Origin: Verrucomicrobiota bacterium
Lineage (GTDB): Bacteria; Verrucomicrobiota; Verrucomicrobiia; Opitutales; Opitutaceae
DNA: 30,453 nucleotides
NCBI GenBank assembly: GCA_023443455.1
Contig: JAEZUE010000095.1
Location: 1-30,453, forward strand
Direction: 5' to 3'
In this document: in pieces, positions 16,134-24,602 of the stretch
How positions within the stretch are numbered: position 1 is the first letter of the stretch
How the letters are laid out: the number at the start of each line of letters is the position of its first letter
The notes under the pieces: generated by a model
Databases searched by the model: none
What the model was told of the DNA's origin: nothing
What the model saw: only the letters and a program-made list of their open reading frames with translations
Position numbers and translations under genes: made by a program

Positions 16134-16693
16134 CTAGAAGTCGTGCCACTCGGTCTCGCACCCGACGGATTTGGAAAGCTCAGAGTCGAAGAACACCCCG
16201 ACGCGGATCTTGAATTGGACATGATTCGCGCGCAGTTCGTCGATGGAAGCAGACGAATCCGGACCCGAAAACGCCCATCCGGGGTGGTGCACGCTCCACA
16301 GATCAGCCAGCGGAAGAGTGATAGTCCGGGTCGATTTCGCATCCAACCGGTCCCATCGCCGGTTCTCGGTGAAGACAACCTCACTCACGCAATAGATTCC
16401 GATGCAGTCCCGAATCTCGCCATTCGGCAGCCGCAGTTGTACCCACGACGAAACGGGGACTCGCTTAAACACTCCTTTCCGCGCGAACAAGAAGACTCTA
16501 CCGTCCTCCAGGTCGGGTTCTCGAGTGTCAGGACACAGTTATCCCCTCGGATTTCGGCTTGCGCAGTGACTTGCGACGCACGGGGCCGCGCAGCACCGGC
16601 GGGACGCGACGCACATGACGAGAACGTCACGATCAACAGAACACCGAGCACCACTCGCCAAGTCGATTGGGAGAGTGCTCGAAGAAGATTCAT
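16134..16693 (-). pseudogene. Lipoprotein gene interrupted by a frameshift
   Basis: The ATG at 16693 opens a lipoprotein: hydrophobic helix (WRVVLGVLLIVT) and lipobox FSSC, Cys at residue 27. The frame is natural up to EIRGDNCVLT, then turns into a Cys/Arg/Ser-rich string and stops at 16385. A second minus frame, open from 16538 to TAG at 16134-16136, continues naturally (REPDLEDGRVFLFARKGVFK, later RVPVSSWVQLRLPNGEIRDC and SDLW-like ADLWSVHHPGWAFSGP) but has no proper start. Joining the frames near 16490-16538 gives one lipoprotein of about 180 residues. The likely cause is a one-base insertion or deletion, real or from sequencing. The first gene downstream of ftsZ (35 bp). Function unknown; composition is less GC-rich than ftsZ. 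Confidence 0.6.
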
Positions 16694-16728
16694 CTGCGCC
16701 AAGAAGCGGGAACCCGGCCGCTCGTTGA

Positions 16729-18027
16729 TCAGAGCACGATCTTGATGCCCTTGCGCAGGTAGGTGGGGACGTCGAGGTCCTGGCCTTCGAAGAGGTTGCG
16801 GTCGGTGTTGTCGAACCAGCCGCGGGTCTCGGGCTCGGCTCCGGTGAAGAAGAATTCCTCCTGCTTGGCCGGCGCCACGGCGCCCACCGTCACGGTCGCA
16901 CCGGCCGGTGCGTGGCCACCATCGGACGGACGACGCAGCGACGAACCGGGCTTGGCGCGCACGGGCGTCTCGCCAAGCGGCAGCTTGGTTGACTCCTGCG
17001 ACGGCACCGTGGTCGGCACGCCGCGGCGGACGGCGCCACGGGAAATGTCGGAGGTGCCGACGATGCAGAGCTCCACGCGGCCGATCAGATCCTCGTCGAT
17101 GACGGCGCCGAGGAAGATGTGCGCGTCGCGTCCGTACTGTTCGGACACGGCCGCCATGATGTCGTTGACCTGCGCGAGGGTGAGTTCGGGGCCGCCGACG
17201 ATGTTCACCAGCAGGCGGTCGGCCTTGCGGGAGAACTCGGGGGTGTGGAGCAGCGGGCAGTCCTTGAGACTCTGGATCGCGGCCTCGACCGGGTTCTCGC
17301 CGGCGCCGCTGCCGAGGCCGAAGAGCGTCTTGCCGCTCCTCTGGGAAAAGGCCTGCCGCAGGGTGGCGTAGTCGAGATTGATCAGGCCGGTGCGATGCAG
17401 CATCGACCAGAGGCTGCGCACGCCGCGACCGATCCACGCGTCGGCCAGCGCGAAGGAGTCGAGCGCGCTCTGCCCCTCCTCGCCGACCTGGATGAGCATG
17501 TCGTTGGGCAGCGGGATGACGGCGTCGCAGCAGCGACGCAGTTCGGCGAGCCCGTCCTCGGCCTGCTTGAGCCGGCGGCCACCCTCGAAGCTGAACGGGA
17601 GGTTGACGAAAGCGATGACCAGCGCGCCGGCCTCGCGGCAGATCTCGGCGACGATGGGCGCGGCGCCGCTGCCGGTGCCGCCGCCCATGCCGGCGACGAG
17701 GAAGACGAGGTCGGTGCGCTGCACGAGCGCGGCGATCTTCTCGCGGTCGGCCTCGGCGGCGAGGCGCCCGAGCTCGGGATCGCCGCCGGCGCTGAGGCCG
17801 CGCGTCACGCCGGCACCGATCATGAGCTTGGTCTCGACCGGGGAGACGTTGAGCGCCTCGGCGTCGGTGTTGATCACCGCAAGTTGGACACGGTCGAGGT
17901 TGTCCATCTTGAGCCGGTCGACGGCGTTGGCGCCGGCGCCGCCGATGCCGAGCACCTTGATGGCTACGCCGCGGTCGGCGAGCATGTCCTGCACGAGGGG
18001 AAGGGCGTTGTCGGGTTGGTCGGTCAT
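16729..18027 (-). CDS. ftsZ: FtsZ, tubulin-like cell-division GTPase
   Basis: A 432-residue protein that forms the cytokinetic ring. The Rossmann start GIGGAGANAVD is at 27-37 and the tubulin signature GGGTGSG at 115-121. The core ends near residue 330, followed by a variable Pro/Ser/Thr-rich linker and a conserved-type C-terminal tail (FEGQDLDVPTYLRKGIKIVL) for FtsA and other partners. The T7 synergy loop reads GLINLDYAT (214-222): the first Asp (219) is kept, but the position of E. coli Asp212 is Thr222. The ATG at 18027 is 5 bp after the ftsA stop; an upstream extension of the frame overlaps ftsA and is not real. Last intact gene of the dcw run. Confidence 0.97.
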   Translation of the reverse strand: MTDQPDNALPLVQDMLADRGVAIKVLGIGGAGANAVDRLKMDNLDRVQLAVINTDAEALNVSPVETKLMIGAGVTRGLSAGGDPELGRLAAEADREKIAALVQRTDLVFLVAGMGGGTGSGAAPIVAEICREAGALVIAFVNLPFSFEGGRRLKQAEDGLAELRRCCDAVIPLPNDMLIQVGEEGQSALDSFALADAWIGRGVRSLWSMLHRTGLINLDYATLRQAFSQRSGKTLFGLGSGAGENPVEAAIQSLKDCPLLHTPEFSRKADRLLVNIVGGPELTLAQVNDIMAAVSEQYGRDAHIFLGAVIDEDLIGRVELCIVGTSDISRGAVRRGVPTTVPSQESTKLPLGETPVRAKPGSSLRRPSDGGHAPAGATVTVGAVAPAKQEEFFFTGAEPETRGWFDNTDRNLFEGQDLDVPTYLRKGIKIVL

Positions 18028-18032
18028 GGCGC

Positions 18033-19253
18033 TCAGGCGTTGGCGAAGAGTCGGGCGAAACGGCCCATCAGGCCGTTGCGTTCGCGGGGGGTGACGACGG
18101 GGTGGCGGTCGTTGATCTGGTTGAGGCCGTAGAAGAGCAGGCCCAACGAGGTGGCGTACTGCGGGTCGCGCAGCTCGTCGGCGAGGTTGGAAGGAAACTC
18201 GCCGCGGCGGGCGGCCACGCCGAAGACCTGGGCGGCGGCCTCGTCGATCGCCATGAGTTTCGAGGTGCCGCCTGTAACCACAACACCGGCACCGAGCATC
18301 TCCGGCACGAAGGCCGGACCGAGCTTCTTCTTCACGACCTCGAAGAGTTCGGTGATGCGCAGGGCGGTGATCTGCTCGACAGCCTGCCGCGGGAAGTGGC
18401 GGTCGCCGATCGAGAAGTCGCCGTTGAGCCAGACCTTCTCGTTGCGGTCCTTGGAAGTGATGACCGCCGAGCCGTGGCGCAGCTTCATCGCCTCGGCCTG
18501 GCCCGAGGTGAGGCGCAGCCCGAGCGCGAGATCGTTGGTGAGGTGGTCGCCGCCGACGGTAAGCACACCGGTGAGCCACGGGTAGCCGTCGCGGTAGAGC
18601 ACGTAGTCGGTGGTGCCGCGACCGATGTCGAGCACGAGCACGCCGTTGCGGCGCTCCTCGACGGTGGTGACCATCGTGCCCGAGGCGAGGCTGGCGAGGA
18701 TGATCTCGTCGACCTTGAGGTTGAAGCCGTTGATCAGGTGGATGCCGTCGGAGATCTTCCGCTTGTCACCGTGCACGGTCCAGTAGCCGACCTCGAGCTT
18801 GCGGCCGGCGAGGTTCTCGGGGTTGGGCACGGGCTGGCCGTCGAGGCGGAACGGGCGTCGCAGATATTGCACGACAGAGCGCTCCGCCGGCAGCTCCTTG
18901 CCCCGGGCGAGCTCGCACACCGTGGCGATGTCGCCGCGGCCGACGAGGTTGTCGGCGCTGGAGACGTTGATGGAGCCCTCGTGGTAGAAGCCGTCGAGGT
19001 GGGCGCCGGTCTGGGAGAGGTAGATGCCCTCGATGCGGGCGCCGGCCTTGCGTTCGGCGGCCTCGAGCGCGGCGTGCGCACAATCGCTCGCCGCCTTGAA
19101 GTCCACGATCGAGCCCTTGATCACGCCCTGGGCGGCGCAGGATCCGAGGCCGACGATGTTGAGGCGCCGGCCACCGGCGATCTCGCCGATGAGGGCGGAG
19201 ACCTTGTGGGTGCCGATTTCGACTGCGCCGATGATTCGGTTCTTAGAGATCAC
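18033..19253 (-). CDS. ftsA: FtsA, actin-like membrane anchor of FtsZ
   Basis: A 406-residue actin-fold ATPase (E. coli 420). The first phosphate motif is EIGTHKVSALIG at 12-23 and the second LDIGRGTTDY at 208-217; the adenosine motif is VVVTGGTSKL in the C-terminal third. It ends in an amphipathic helix (GLMGRFARLFANA) that can bind the membrane, as in other FtsA proteins. The start is a GTG at 19253, overlapping the end of ftsQ by 11 bp; the frame runs further upstream to 19406 but that part is antisense-like noise within ftsQ. Neighbours ftsQ and ftsZ give strong context. Confidence 0.95.
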   Translation of the reverse strand: MISKNRIIGAVEIGTHKVSALIGEIAGGRRLNIVGLGSCAAQGVIKGSIVDFKAASDCAHAALEAAERKAGARIEGIYLSQTGAHLDGFYHEGSINVSSADNLVGRGDIATVCELARGKELPAERSVVQYLRRPFRLDGQPVPNPENLAGRKLEVGYWTVHGDKRKISDGIHLINGFNLKVDEIILASLASGTMVTTVEERRNGVLVLDIGRGTTDYVLYRDGYPWLTGVLTVGGDHLTNDLALGLRLTSGQAEAMKLRHGSAVITSKDRNEKVWLNGDFSIGDRHFPRQAVEQITALRITELFEVVKKKLGPAFVPEMLGAGVVVTGGTSKLMAIDEAAAQVFGVAARRGEFPSNLADELRDPQYATSLGLLFYGLNQINDRHPVVTPRERNGLMGRFARLFANA

Positions 19254-20211
19254 GACGGGTTCTCGACTTGGAGGGTTTGACGAAGGACGGGGGGAGGAGA
19301 CGCGAAGGGCTGTCGAACGCCACGGGCACGTCGCTGCCGAGGGAGAGATCGACCCGTTGCACGACGGCCTCGGGGCGAGTGCGCGCGTAGTCGGCGATGT
19401 AGTCAAGCCGGGCGAGCTGCTGGGTGAAATCCATGCGACGGCTGAGCACGATCTCGGGGATGGTGCGCGACTTCACGATGATCTCGTCGTAGAGCGACAG
19501 GCGCGAGAGGTTGACCACCTTCCAGTCGGCGAAGAGCTGCGGCGCGGAGTTCTGCACGGACTGCAGCAGGTCGGCGACGTCGTCCATGCCCGCGAGCGGC
19601 CGATAGCCGCCGTGGCCATTCCGGGAGAGGCGCACTCCGTCGAGGAACGGAAGATACGAGAGCCGCGCCGAGTCGTAGCCCTGGCCGGCGAAGACGACGC
19701 CGTCGGACGAGACCAGCAGGGTGCCGGTGCGGCCGGTGCGTTCGCGCACATGGATGCGCGCCACCGGGATGCGCTCGCGCAGGGCGATGGTGAGCGTGCC
19801 GGGAAAATCGCGACGAAGCTCGACGGCGCGCACCTGCGGGGTGGCGAGCAGGCGGGCGCGCAGCGCGTGGAGGTCGACCTCCATCAGCGGCGTGCCCAGC
19901 CGCACGTCGATCACCCGCTCGAGCCAGTTCTGGTCGAGCACGCCGTCGGCGTCGTTGACCAGCACGACCTCGCGCAGCGGGGCCGCCTGGGTCAGGTCGC
20001 TGAGCGAACTGCCGCCGGAGGAGGAGTCGAAGATCTCGTACGCCCCCCAACCGGCGACGCCGACGAGGAAGGCGACCATCGCGTACTGGACGGCGGCGAG
20101 GGCGAAGCGTTTCCGGCCCTGGGCGGACAGGGTGCGCGGGTTGATCTTCTGATCGAGTTCACGCCAGGAGCGCTCCTCGTTTTCGGTGGTGTCTTTCTTA
20201 GCCTTGGCCAT
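19243..20211 (-). CDS. ftsQ: FtsQ/DivIB-type divisome protein
   Basis: A 322-residue single-pass membrane protein. The cytoplasmic N-terminus is charged (KAKKDTTENEERSWRELDQK), the membrane helix is at about 36-57 (LAAVQYAMVAFLVGVAGWGA), and a POTRA domain follows at about 78-150 (NWLERVIDVRLGTPLMEVDL, then LRRDFPGTLTIALRERIPVA), as in FtsQ. It links early and late divisome proteins in the periplasm. The C-terminal tail is basic and proline-rich (PPSFVKPSKSRTRRDL). It overlaps ddl by 14 bp and ftsA by 11 bp. No ftsL or ftsI is in the window. Confidence 0.9.
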   Translation of the reverse strand: MAKAKKDTTENEERSWRELDQKINPRTLSAQGRKRFALAAVQYAMVAFLVGVAGWGAYEIFDSSSGGSSLSDLTQAAPLREVVLVNDADGVLDQNWLERVIDVRLGTPLMEVDLHALRARLLATPQVRAVELRRDFPGTLTIALRERIPVARIHVRERTGRTGTLLVSSDGVVFAGQGYDSARLSYLPFLDGVRLSRNGHGGYRPLAGMDDVADLLQSVQNSAPQLFADWKVVNLSRLSLYDEIIVKSRTIPEIVLSRRMDFTQQLARLDYIADYARTRPEAVVQRVDLSLGSDVPVAFDSPSRLLPPSFVKPSKSRTRRDL

Positions 20212-21139
20212 GGGTCGGAAGAGGTTGTTGTTGGAACCGGCGCAGGGCGGGCGCCAGCATTTCGCCGACGAGCGCCCGGTAGTCCAAACCGATGCACCGC
20301 GCGCTGAGCGGGAGCAGGCTGGTGTTGGTCATGCCGGGAAGGGTGTTGATCTCGAGAAAGTACGGCTCGCCCTCGGGAGTGAGCAGGAAGTCGGCGCGGG
20401 AGAAGTCGCGGCAGCCGCACGCGGCGAACACCACCTCGGCGAAACGCTGGATGGCGGAGGCCGCCCCGGGGGCGATGCGCGCCGGCGCGAAGTACTCGGT
20501 GTGCCCCGTGGTGTACTTGCTGGTGTAGTCGTAGGTGCCGGACTTCGGCGCCACCTCGACCACGCCCATCGCCCGGCCGTCGAGCAGGCCGACCGTGAGC
20601 TCCGTCCCTCGGATACGACGCTCGGCGAGCCAGCGGCCCGGCCCGAGCGCGGCGAGCGCCGCCGCGATCTGGTCGACCCCGCTGCAGATCGCCAGGCCGA
20701 CGCTGGACCCCTCGTTGTTGGGCTTGATCACGATCTCGTGGCCGAGTCTGGCGGCGAGTTCCGCGGCGAGCGGCGCCGACGCCTGGTCGAACTCCAGCCC
20801 CGCCGCCACCGGCACGCCGGCACCGGCGGCCAACGCCTTGGTCGTCGACTTGTCCATCGTGAGCCGACTCGAGGCGGAATCGCAGCCCGAGTAGGCGAAG
20901 CCCGCCGCCTCGAGCAGCGACTGCATGCCGCCATCCTCGCCGAACGTGCCGTGCAACGTCGACAGGACAACATGCACGCGCGGGTCGAGCCCGGCGGGAA
21001 GTTCGTCGCGGTCGACCCGACACAGCACGGTCGGCAGCAGCCCGGCCGCCGCGGCGGCCACATTCGCTCCGGAACGCAGCGAGACCTCGCGCTCCCGCGA
21101 GGTACCGCCGCACAGCACTGCAACAACGGGTGGTTTCAC
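20198..21139 (-). CDS. ddl: D-alanine--D-alanine ligase
   Basis: A 313-residue ATP-grasp enzyme that joins two D-Ala for the MurF step. The N-terminal CGGTSREREVSL, the LHGTFGEDGGMQ loop (from residue 62), SRLTMDK, and the catalytic-end segment FLEINTLPGMTNTS are all typical. The start is chosen as GTG at 21139: it overlaps the murC-murB stop as GTGA, and a GGAGG lies 8 nt upstream (minus strand). The ATG at 21154 would lie within the Shine-Dalgarno and overlap the fusion gene by 19 bp. The strong ribosome site is unusual here and may secure Ddl synthesis after the long fusion gene. Confidence 0.96.
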   Translation of the reverse strand: MKPPVVAVLCGGTSREREVSLRSGANVAAAAAGLLPTVLCRVDRDELPAGLDPRVHVVLSTLHGTFGEDGGMQSLLEAAGFAYSGCDSASSRLTMDKSTTKALAAGAGVPVAAGLEFDQASAPLAAELAARLGHEIVIKPNNEGSSVGLAICSGVDQIAAALAALGPGRWLAERRIRGTELTVGLLDGRAMGVVEVAPKSGTYDYTSKYTTGHTEYFAPARIAPGAASAIQRFAEVVFAACGCRDFSRADFLLTPEGEPYFLEINTLPGMTNTSLLPLSARCIGLDYRALVGEMLAPALRRFQQQPLPTHGQG

Positions 21140-23475
21140 AAGACGTCCCTCCAATCGCGGCCGTAGAGCAGCACCTCGGGCTCGAGCTCGATGCCGCGGG
21201 CGGACTTCACCCGCTCACGCACGCGCCGCATCAGCGCGATCACATCGGCGGCGGTGGCCCGGCCGCGGTTGACGATGAAATTGGCGTGCACCGCCGAGAC
21301 CTCGGCGTCCCCCACCCGCTCGCCCTTCAGGCCGAGCGCGTCGATCAGGCGGCCGGCGGAGTCGTCGGGCGGATTCTTGAACATGCAGCCCGCGCTCGGG
21401 TCGCGGGGCTGGCTCGCGTGCCGGCGGCTCTGGTACACCGCGATCGACGCCTGGATTTCCCCGCTCGGCACGCCGGCCTCCGCCGGGCGGAGCACGGCGC
21501 CGACGGCCACCGAATCCACGAGTTCGCGACAATCGCGGTAGGCGACATGCAGCTCGTCGCGGCGCAGCGTGCACAGGGTGCCGTCGCGCCGGACAAGCCG
21601 GACCGCCTCGACCAGGTCGAACATCCAACCGCCCATGGCGCCGGCGTTCATGCGCAGGGCGCCGCCGAGCGTGCCGGGTATGCCCTCGAGGAATTCGAAG
21701 CCACGCAGACCGCGCGCTGCGACCAGACCGCAGAGCTCCTTCAGGCGCAGTCCCGCGCCCGCCTCGACGCAGCCGTCGGGGCGCAGCTCGAAACGTTGCC
21801 ACTCCCGACCGGCGAGCCGGACCACCAGCGCGTCGACACCGTCGTCGGGCACGAGCAGATTCGAGCCGCGGCCGAGCAACAGCACCGGCAGCCCGCGGGC
21901 ATCCGTCTCGCGCAGCAGACTGGAAAGATCGGCCTCGTTGGCGGGTTCCGCGTAGTACCGTGCAGGACCGCCCACGCGCATCGTCGTCTTCGCGGCAAGC
22001 GGTTCGTTTTCGAGCAGCCGCGTCTCCGGGGCGAGCCGGCCGCGGAGGGCGCGGAGGCAATCGGCCCACTGGGCGGAGCGGGCCCGCTCGTGTTCGATCG
22101 CGCCCACGAAATCGACGCCACACCGGTCGATGTCGCCCGCGCCGACAAAGAGCACGAGATCTCCCTCGCGCACATTCTCGCGGAGCAGACGCAGGAATCC
22201 GGCGCGGTCGCCGGGCAGGTAAAACACGCGGGTACCCGCGCCGAGCTGCACGATCTCCGAATAGATGTCGGCGGTGGTGCCGCCGGCGATCGGCTGTTCG
22301 CCCGCCGCGTAGACGTCGAGGAGATGAAGTTCGTCGGCCGCAACCAGCGCCTTGGCGAAGTCGGCCTTGAAACGTGCGGTGCGGCTGAAGCGATGCGGCT
22401 GGAACGCCACCACAAGGCGCTGGTGCGGCAGGCGACGCATGCCGCCGAGCAGCGCCGCGATCTCGGTCGGGTGATGCGCGTAGTCCTCGATCACCGTGAG
22501 CCCGGCGGACTGGTACAGGATCGCCTGCCTGCGTTTCACGCCCACGTAGTCGGCCAGCAGATCCGCCTCGAGGGGCACGCCGAGGTGGACGCAGACGGCG
22601 AGCGCGGCGGCGGCGTTGAGGGCGTTGAAGTCGCCCCCCGCGCGCACCCTCGCCCGCGGGAGCCCGAAGGCCGGCGCGAGGTCGAGCACCTGGCGGCCAT
22701 CGACCATGCCAACGATCCGCACGGCAAACTCGCCATCGAAGCCGAAACGTCGCACCGCGGCGCCGGAGCCGCGGGCCGCGAGCCGGGCCGAGAGCGCACA
22801 GGCCGGGTTGATGAAGATGGCCCGCGCGGTGCGGGCGAAGAGCGCGGCGAACGTCGCCTCGAGATCGCCGATACGCCGATAGTGGTCGGGATGATCCCAG
22901 TCGAGGTTCGTGGCGACGGTGATCTCGGGCGAAAAGCGGTCGATCGTGCCGTCGCTCTCGTCGACCTCGGCGACGACCCAGCCGTTGGAGTCGGCGGCGG
23001 CCGGCGGGATGGAGTCGTCCTGGAAGAGCCCGCCGAGCAGCCAGCCCGCGCCGAAGCCGGCGCGCCGCAGCGCGGTCACGAGCAGCGCGGTGGTCGTCGT
23101 CTTGCCGTGGGCCCCGACGACCGCGATCAGCTTGCGGTCGCGCAGCAACTCGGCGAGCAGCTCGCCGCGACGCACCTGGGGCAGCCCGAATTCGAGCGCC
23201 CGCACGCGCGCGGGATGCGAGGGAGCGATCGCCGACGAGTGGACGAGCAGATCCGTGCCGGGAGGCACGGAGCCGACCTCGCGCAAAGCCACGCCGGACC
23301 GCTCGAGCCAACACCGCGCCGCCGGGGTGAGCCCGTCATCCTCGCCGGATACCGACCAGCCGCGCTGGGCCAGCAGCATCGCCAACGGCGTCATGCCGGC
23401 GCCGCCCACGCCCACGAGGTGGCAGTGGCGCACGGGCTGGCCGAACAGCGGCGGCAGTTGGCAGGGTGCGGTCAT
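21136..23475 (-). CDS. murC/murB: MurC-MurB fusion: UDP-MurNAc--L-alanine ligase and UDP-GlcNAc-enolpyruvate reductase
   Basis: A single 779-residue frame with two complete enzymes. MurC is residues 1 to about 475: VGVGGAGMTPLA at 21-32, ATP loop GAHGKTTTT at 121-129, AEVDESDGT at 169-177, DYAHHPTEI at 331-339, and AFQPHRFSR at 357-365. MurB is about 485-779: KTTMRVGG at 496-503, FAD motif GRGSNLL at 535-541, GIPGTLGGALRMNAGA at 598-613, catalytic Arg in YRDC at 646-649, AGCMFKNP at 695-702 with Cys697 where E. coli has the proton-donating Ser, and Glu765 near the end. MurB makes UDP-MurNAc, the MurC substrate, so the fusion joins consecutive steps with the later enzyme first. It overlaps murG and ddl by 4 bp each. 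Confidence 0.96.
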   Translation of the reverse strand: MTAPCQLPPLFGQPVRHCHLVGVGGAGMTPLAMLLAQRGWSVSGEDDGLTPAARCWLERSGVALREVGSVPPGTDLLVHSSAIAPSHPARVRALEFGLPQVRRGELLAELLRDRKLIAVVGAHGKTTTTALLVTALRRAGFGAGWLLGGLFQDDSIPPAAADSNGWVVAEVDESDGTIDRFSPEITVATNLDWDHPDHYRRIGDLEATFAALFARTARAIFINPACALSARLAARGSGAAVRRFGFDGEFAVRIVGMVDGRQVLDLAPAFGLPRARVRAGGDFNALNAAAALAVCVHLGVPLEADLLADYVGVKRRQAILYQSAGLTVIEDYAHHPTEIAALLGGMRRLPHQRLVVAFQPHRFSRTARFKADFAKALVAADELHLLDVYAAGEQPIAGGTTADIYSEIVQLGAGTRVFYLPGDRAGFLRLLRENVREGDLVLFVGAGDIDRCGVDFVGAIEHERARSAQWADCLRALRGRLAPETRLLENEPLAAKTTMRVGGPARYYAEPANEADLSSLLRETDARGLPVLLLGRGSNLLVPDDGVDALVVRLAGREWQRFELRPDGCVEAGAGLRLKELCGLVAARGLRGFEFLEGIPGTLGGALRMNAGAMGGWMFDLVEAVRLVRRDGTLCTLRRDELHVAYRDCRELVDSVAVGAVLRPAEAGVPSGEIQASIAVYQSRRHASQPRDPSAGCMFKNPPDDSAGRLIDALGLKGERVGDAEVSAVHANFIVNRGRATAADVIALMRRVRERVKSARGIELEPEVLLYGRDWRDVL

Positions 23476-24602
23476 GCGGGTTGCAGCTGGAGATCGGGCC
23501 GCACGTTGGTGCCGGAGCCGGCGAGCTCCTGCAGATCGTCGATCATCGCGGCCAGCGAGTTCTCGCTGTCCATGCGGCGGAGATTGTCGCGGAAGCGGTG
23601 GAGCATCCAGTCGTTGAAGACAAGGTCGCGCACCTCGTGGTGCAGCCCGCCGAGGAAACGCTGGTCGACGACGAGGCCCCCGCCCTGCCGCTCGAAGAAC
23701 GCGGCGTTGGCGGCCTGGTGGTTGTCGGCGGCATGGGGGAACGGCACCAGCACGGCGGGGGTGCCGATGCGGGCCAGCTCCGCCAAGGTGCCCGCGCCGG
23801 CGCGCGACACGACGAGGTCGGCGCAGGAGAGCAGCTCGGCCATGCGGTCGCAGAACGGCACGAAATACGACTTCACCGGGCGGCCCTCGCGGGTACGGAG
23901 AACCTTCTCCTCGCGCGCGGTGCGTTTGCCCGGGCCCGAGATGCAGAAGAGCTGCACGCCCTCGAGGGCGAAGGCCTCGAGATGCTGCTCCGCCCAGGTG
24001 TTGAGGGCGCTCGCGCCCTGGCTGCCGCCGAGGATGGCCACCAGCCGGCGGGCGGGCTCGATCCCGAGGGTCGCGAGGGCGTTCAGACGAGGGATCCGCT
24101 GGAACTCGCTGCGCACCGGCAGGCCATGGGGGCGCACCGTGCCGCCACGGGCGCGACCGAGGCGCACACCCGTGGGCAGATAGACCCGGCGCGCGAAACG
24201 GCTGAGCAGGCGGACCGCACGGCCGGGCACGCGGTTGGCCTCGTGCAGCGCCACCGGGATGCCGCGCATCCGGGCGGCCAGCACAATGCTGGCGGTGGTG
24301 AAACCGCCGAAGCCGACGACGACATCGGGGCGGGCCAGCTGGAGGTGCTTCACCCCGAAGGCGAACCCGGCGCTCTGGTGCCAGACGAAGCGGACCAGCC
24401 CGGCCGGGCTGGCGGAGAGCGGCGCGGCGGGGATGCGGGCGAGCTTGAGCCACGGATACTTCTCGACCAGCCGCGAATCGACCTGCTTGTGCGAGATGAG
24501 CAGGCGGGCCTCGTGGCCGCGCCCGACCAGCCCCTCGGCCAGGGCTATGCCGGGCGCGAGATGCCCGCCGGTGCCGCCGCACGCGATGAGGAAACGGCTC
24601 AT
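23472..24602 (-). CDS. murG: MurG, lipid II-forming GlcNAc transferase
   Basis: A 376-residue GT28 glycosyltransferase that adds GlcNAc to lipid I on the inner face of the cytoplasmic membrane. The N-terminal glycine loop is CGGTGGHLAPG at 8-18; VVVGFGGFTTAS and ALHEAN follow. The donor domain has LGGSQGASALN near 191-201 and VVSRAGAGTLAELA, the UDP-GlcNAc site. It is slightly longer than E. coli MurG (355) because of the C-terminal tail. The ATG overlaps the ftsW stop as ATGA and is preceded by GGAGGTG at a good distance (minus strand), one of the few clear Shine-Dalgarno sites of the cluster. Confidence 0.96.
   Translation of the reverse strand: MSRFLIACGGTGGHLAPGIALAEGLVGRGHEARLLISHKQVDSRLVEKYPWLKLARIPAAPLSASPAGLVRFVWHQSAGFAFGVKHLQLARPDVVVGFGGFTTASIVLAARMRGIPVALHEANRVPGRAVRLLSRFARRVYLPTGVRLGRARGGTVRPHGLPVRSEFQRIPRLNALATLGIEPARRLVAILGGSQGASALNTWAEQHLEAFALEGVQLFCISGPGKRTAREEKVLRTREGRPVKSYFVPFCDRMAELLSCADLVVSRAGAGTLAELARIGTPAVLVPFPHAADNHQAANAAFFERQGGGLVVDQRFLGGLHHEVRDLVFNDWMLHRFRDNLRRMDSENSLAAMIDDLQELAGSGTNVRPDLQLQPA

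Noticed and set aside
21130..24183. Plus-strand open frame of 1017 codons opposite murC-murB and murG
   Set aside because: It mirrors codon positions of the real genes on the other strand; composition is His/Arg/Gly/Asp-rich and without family motifs.
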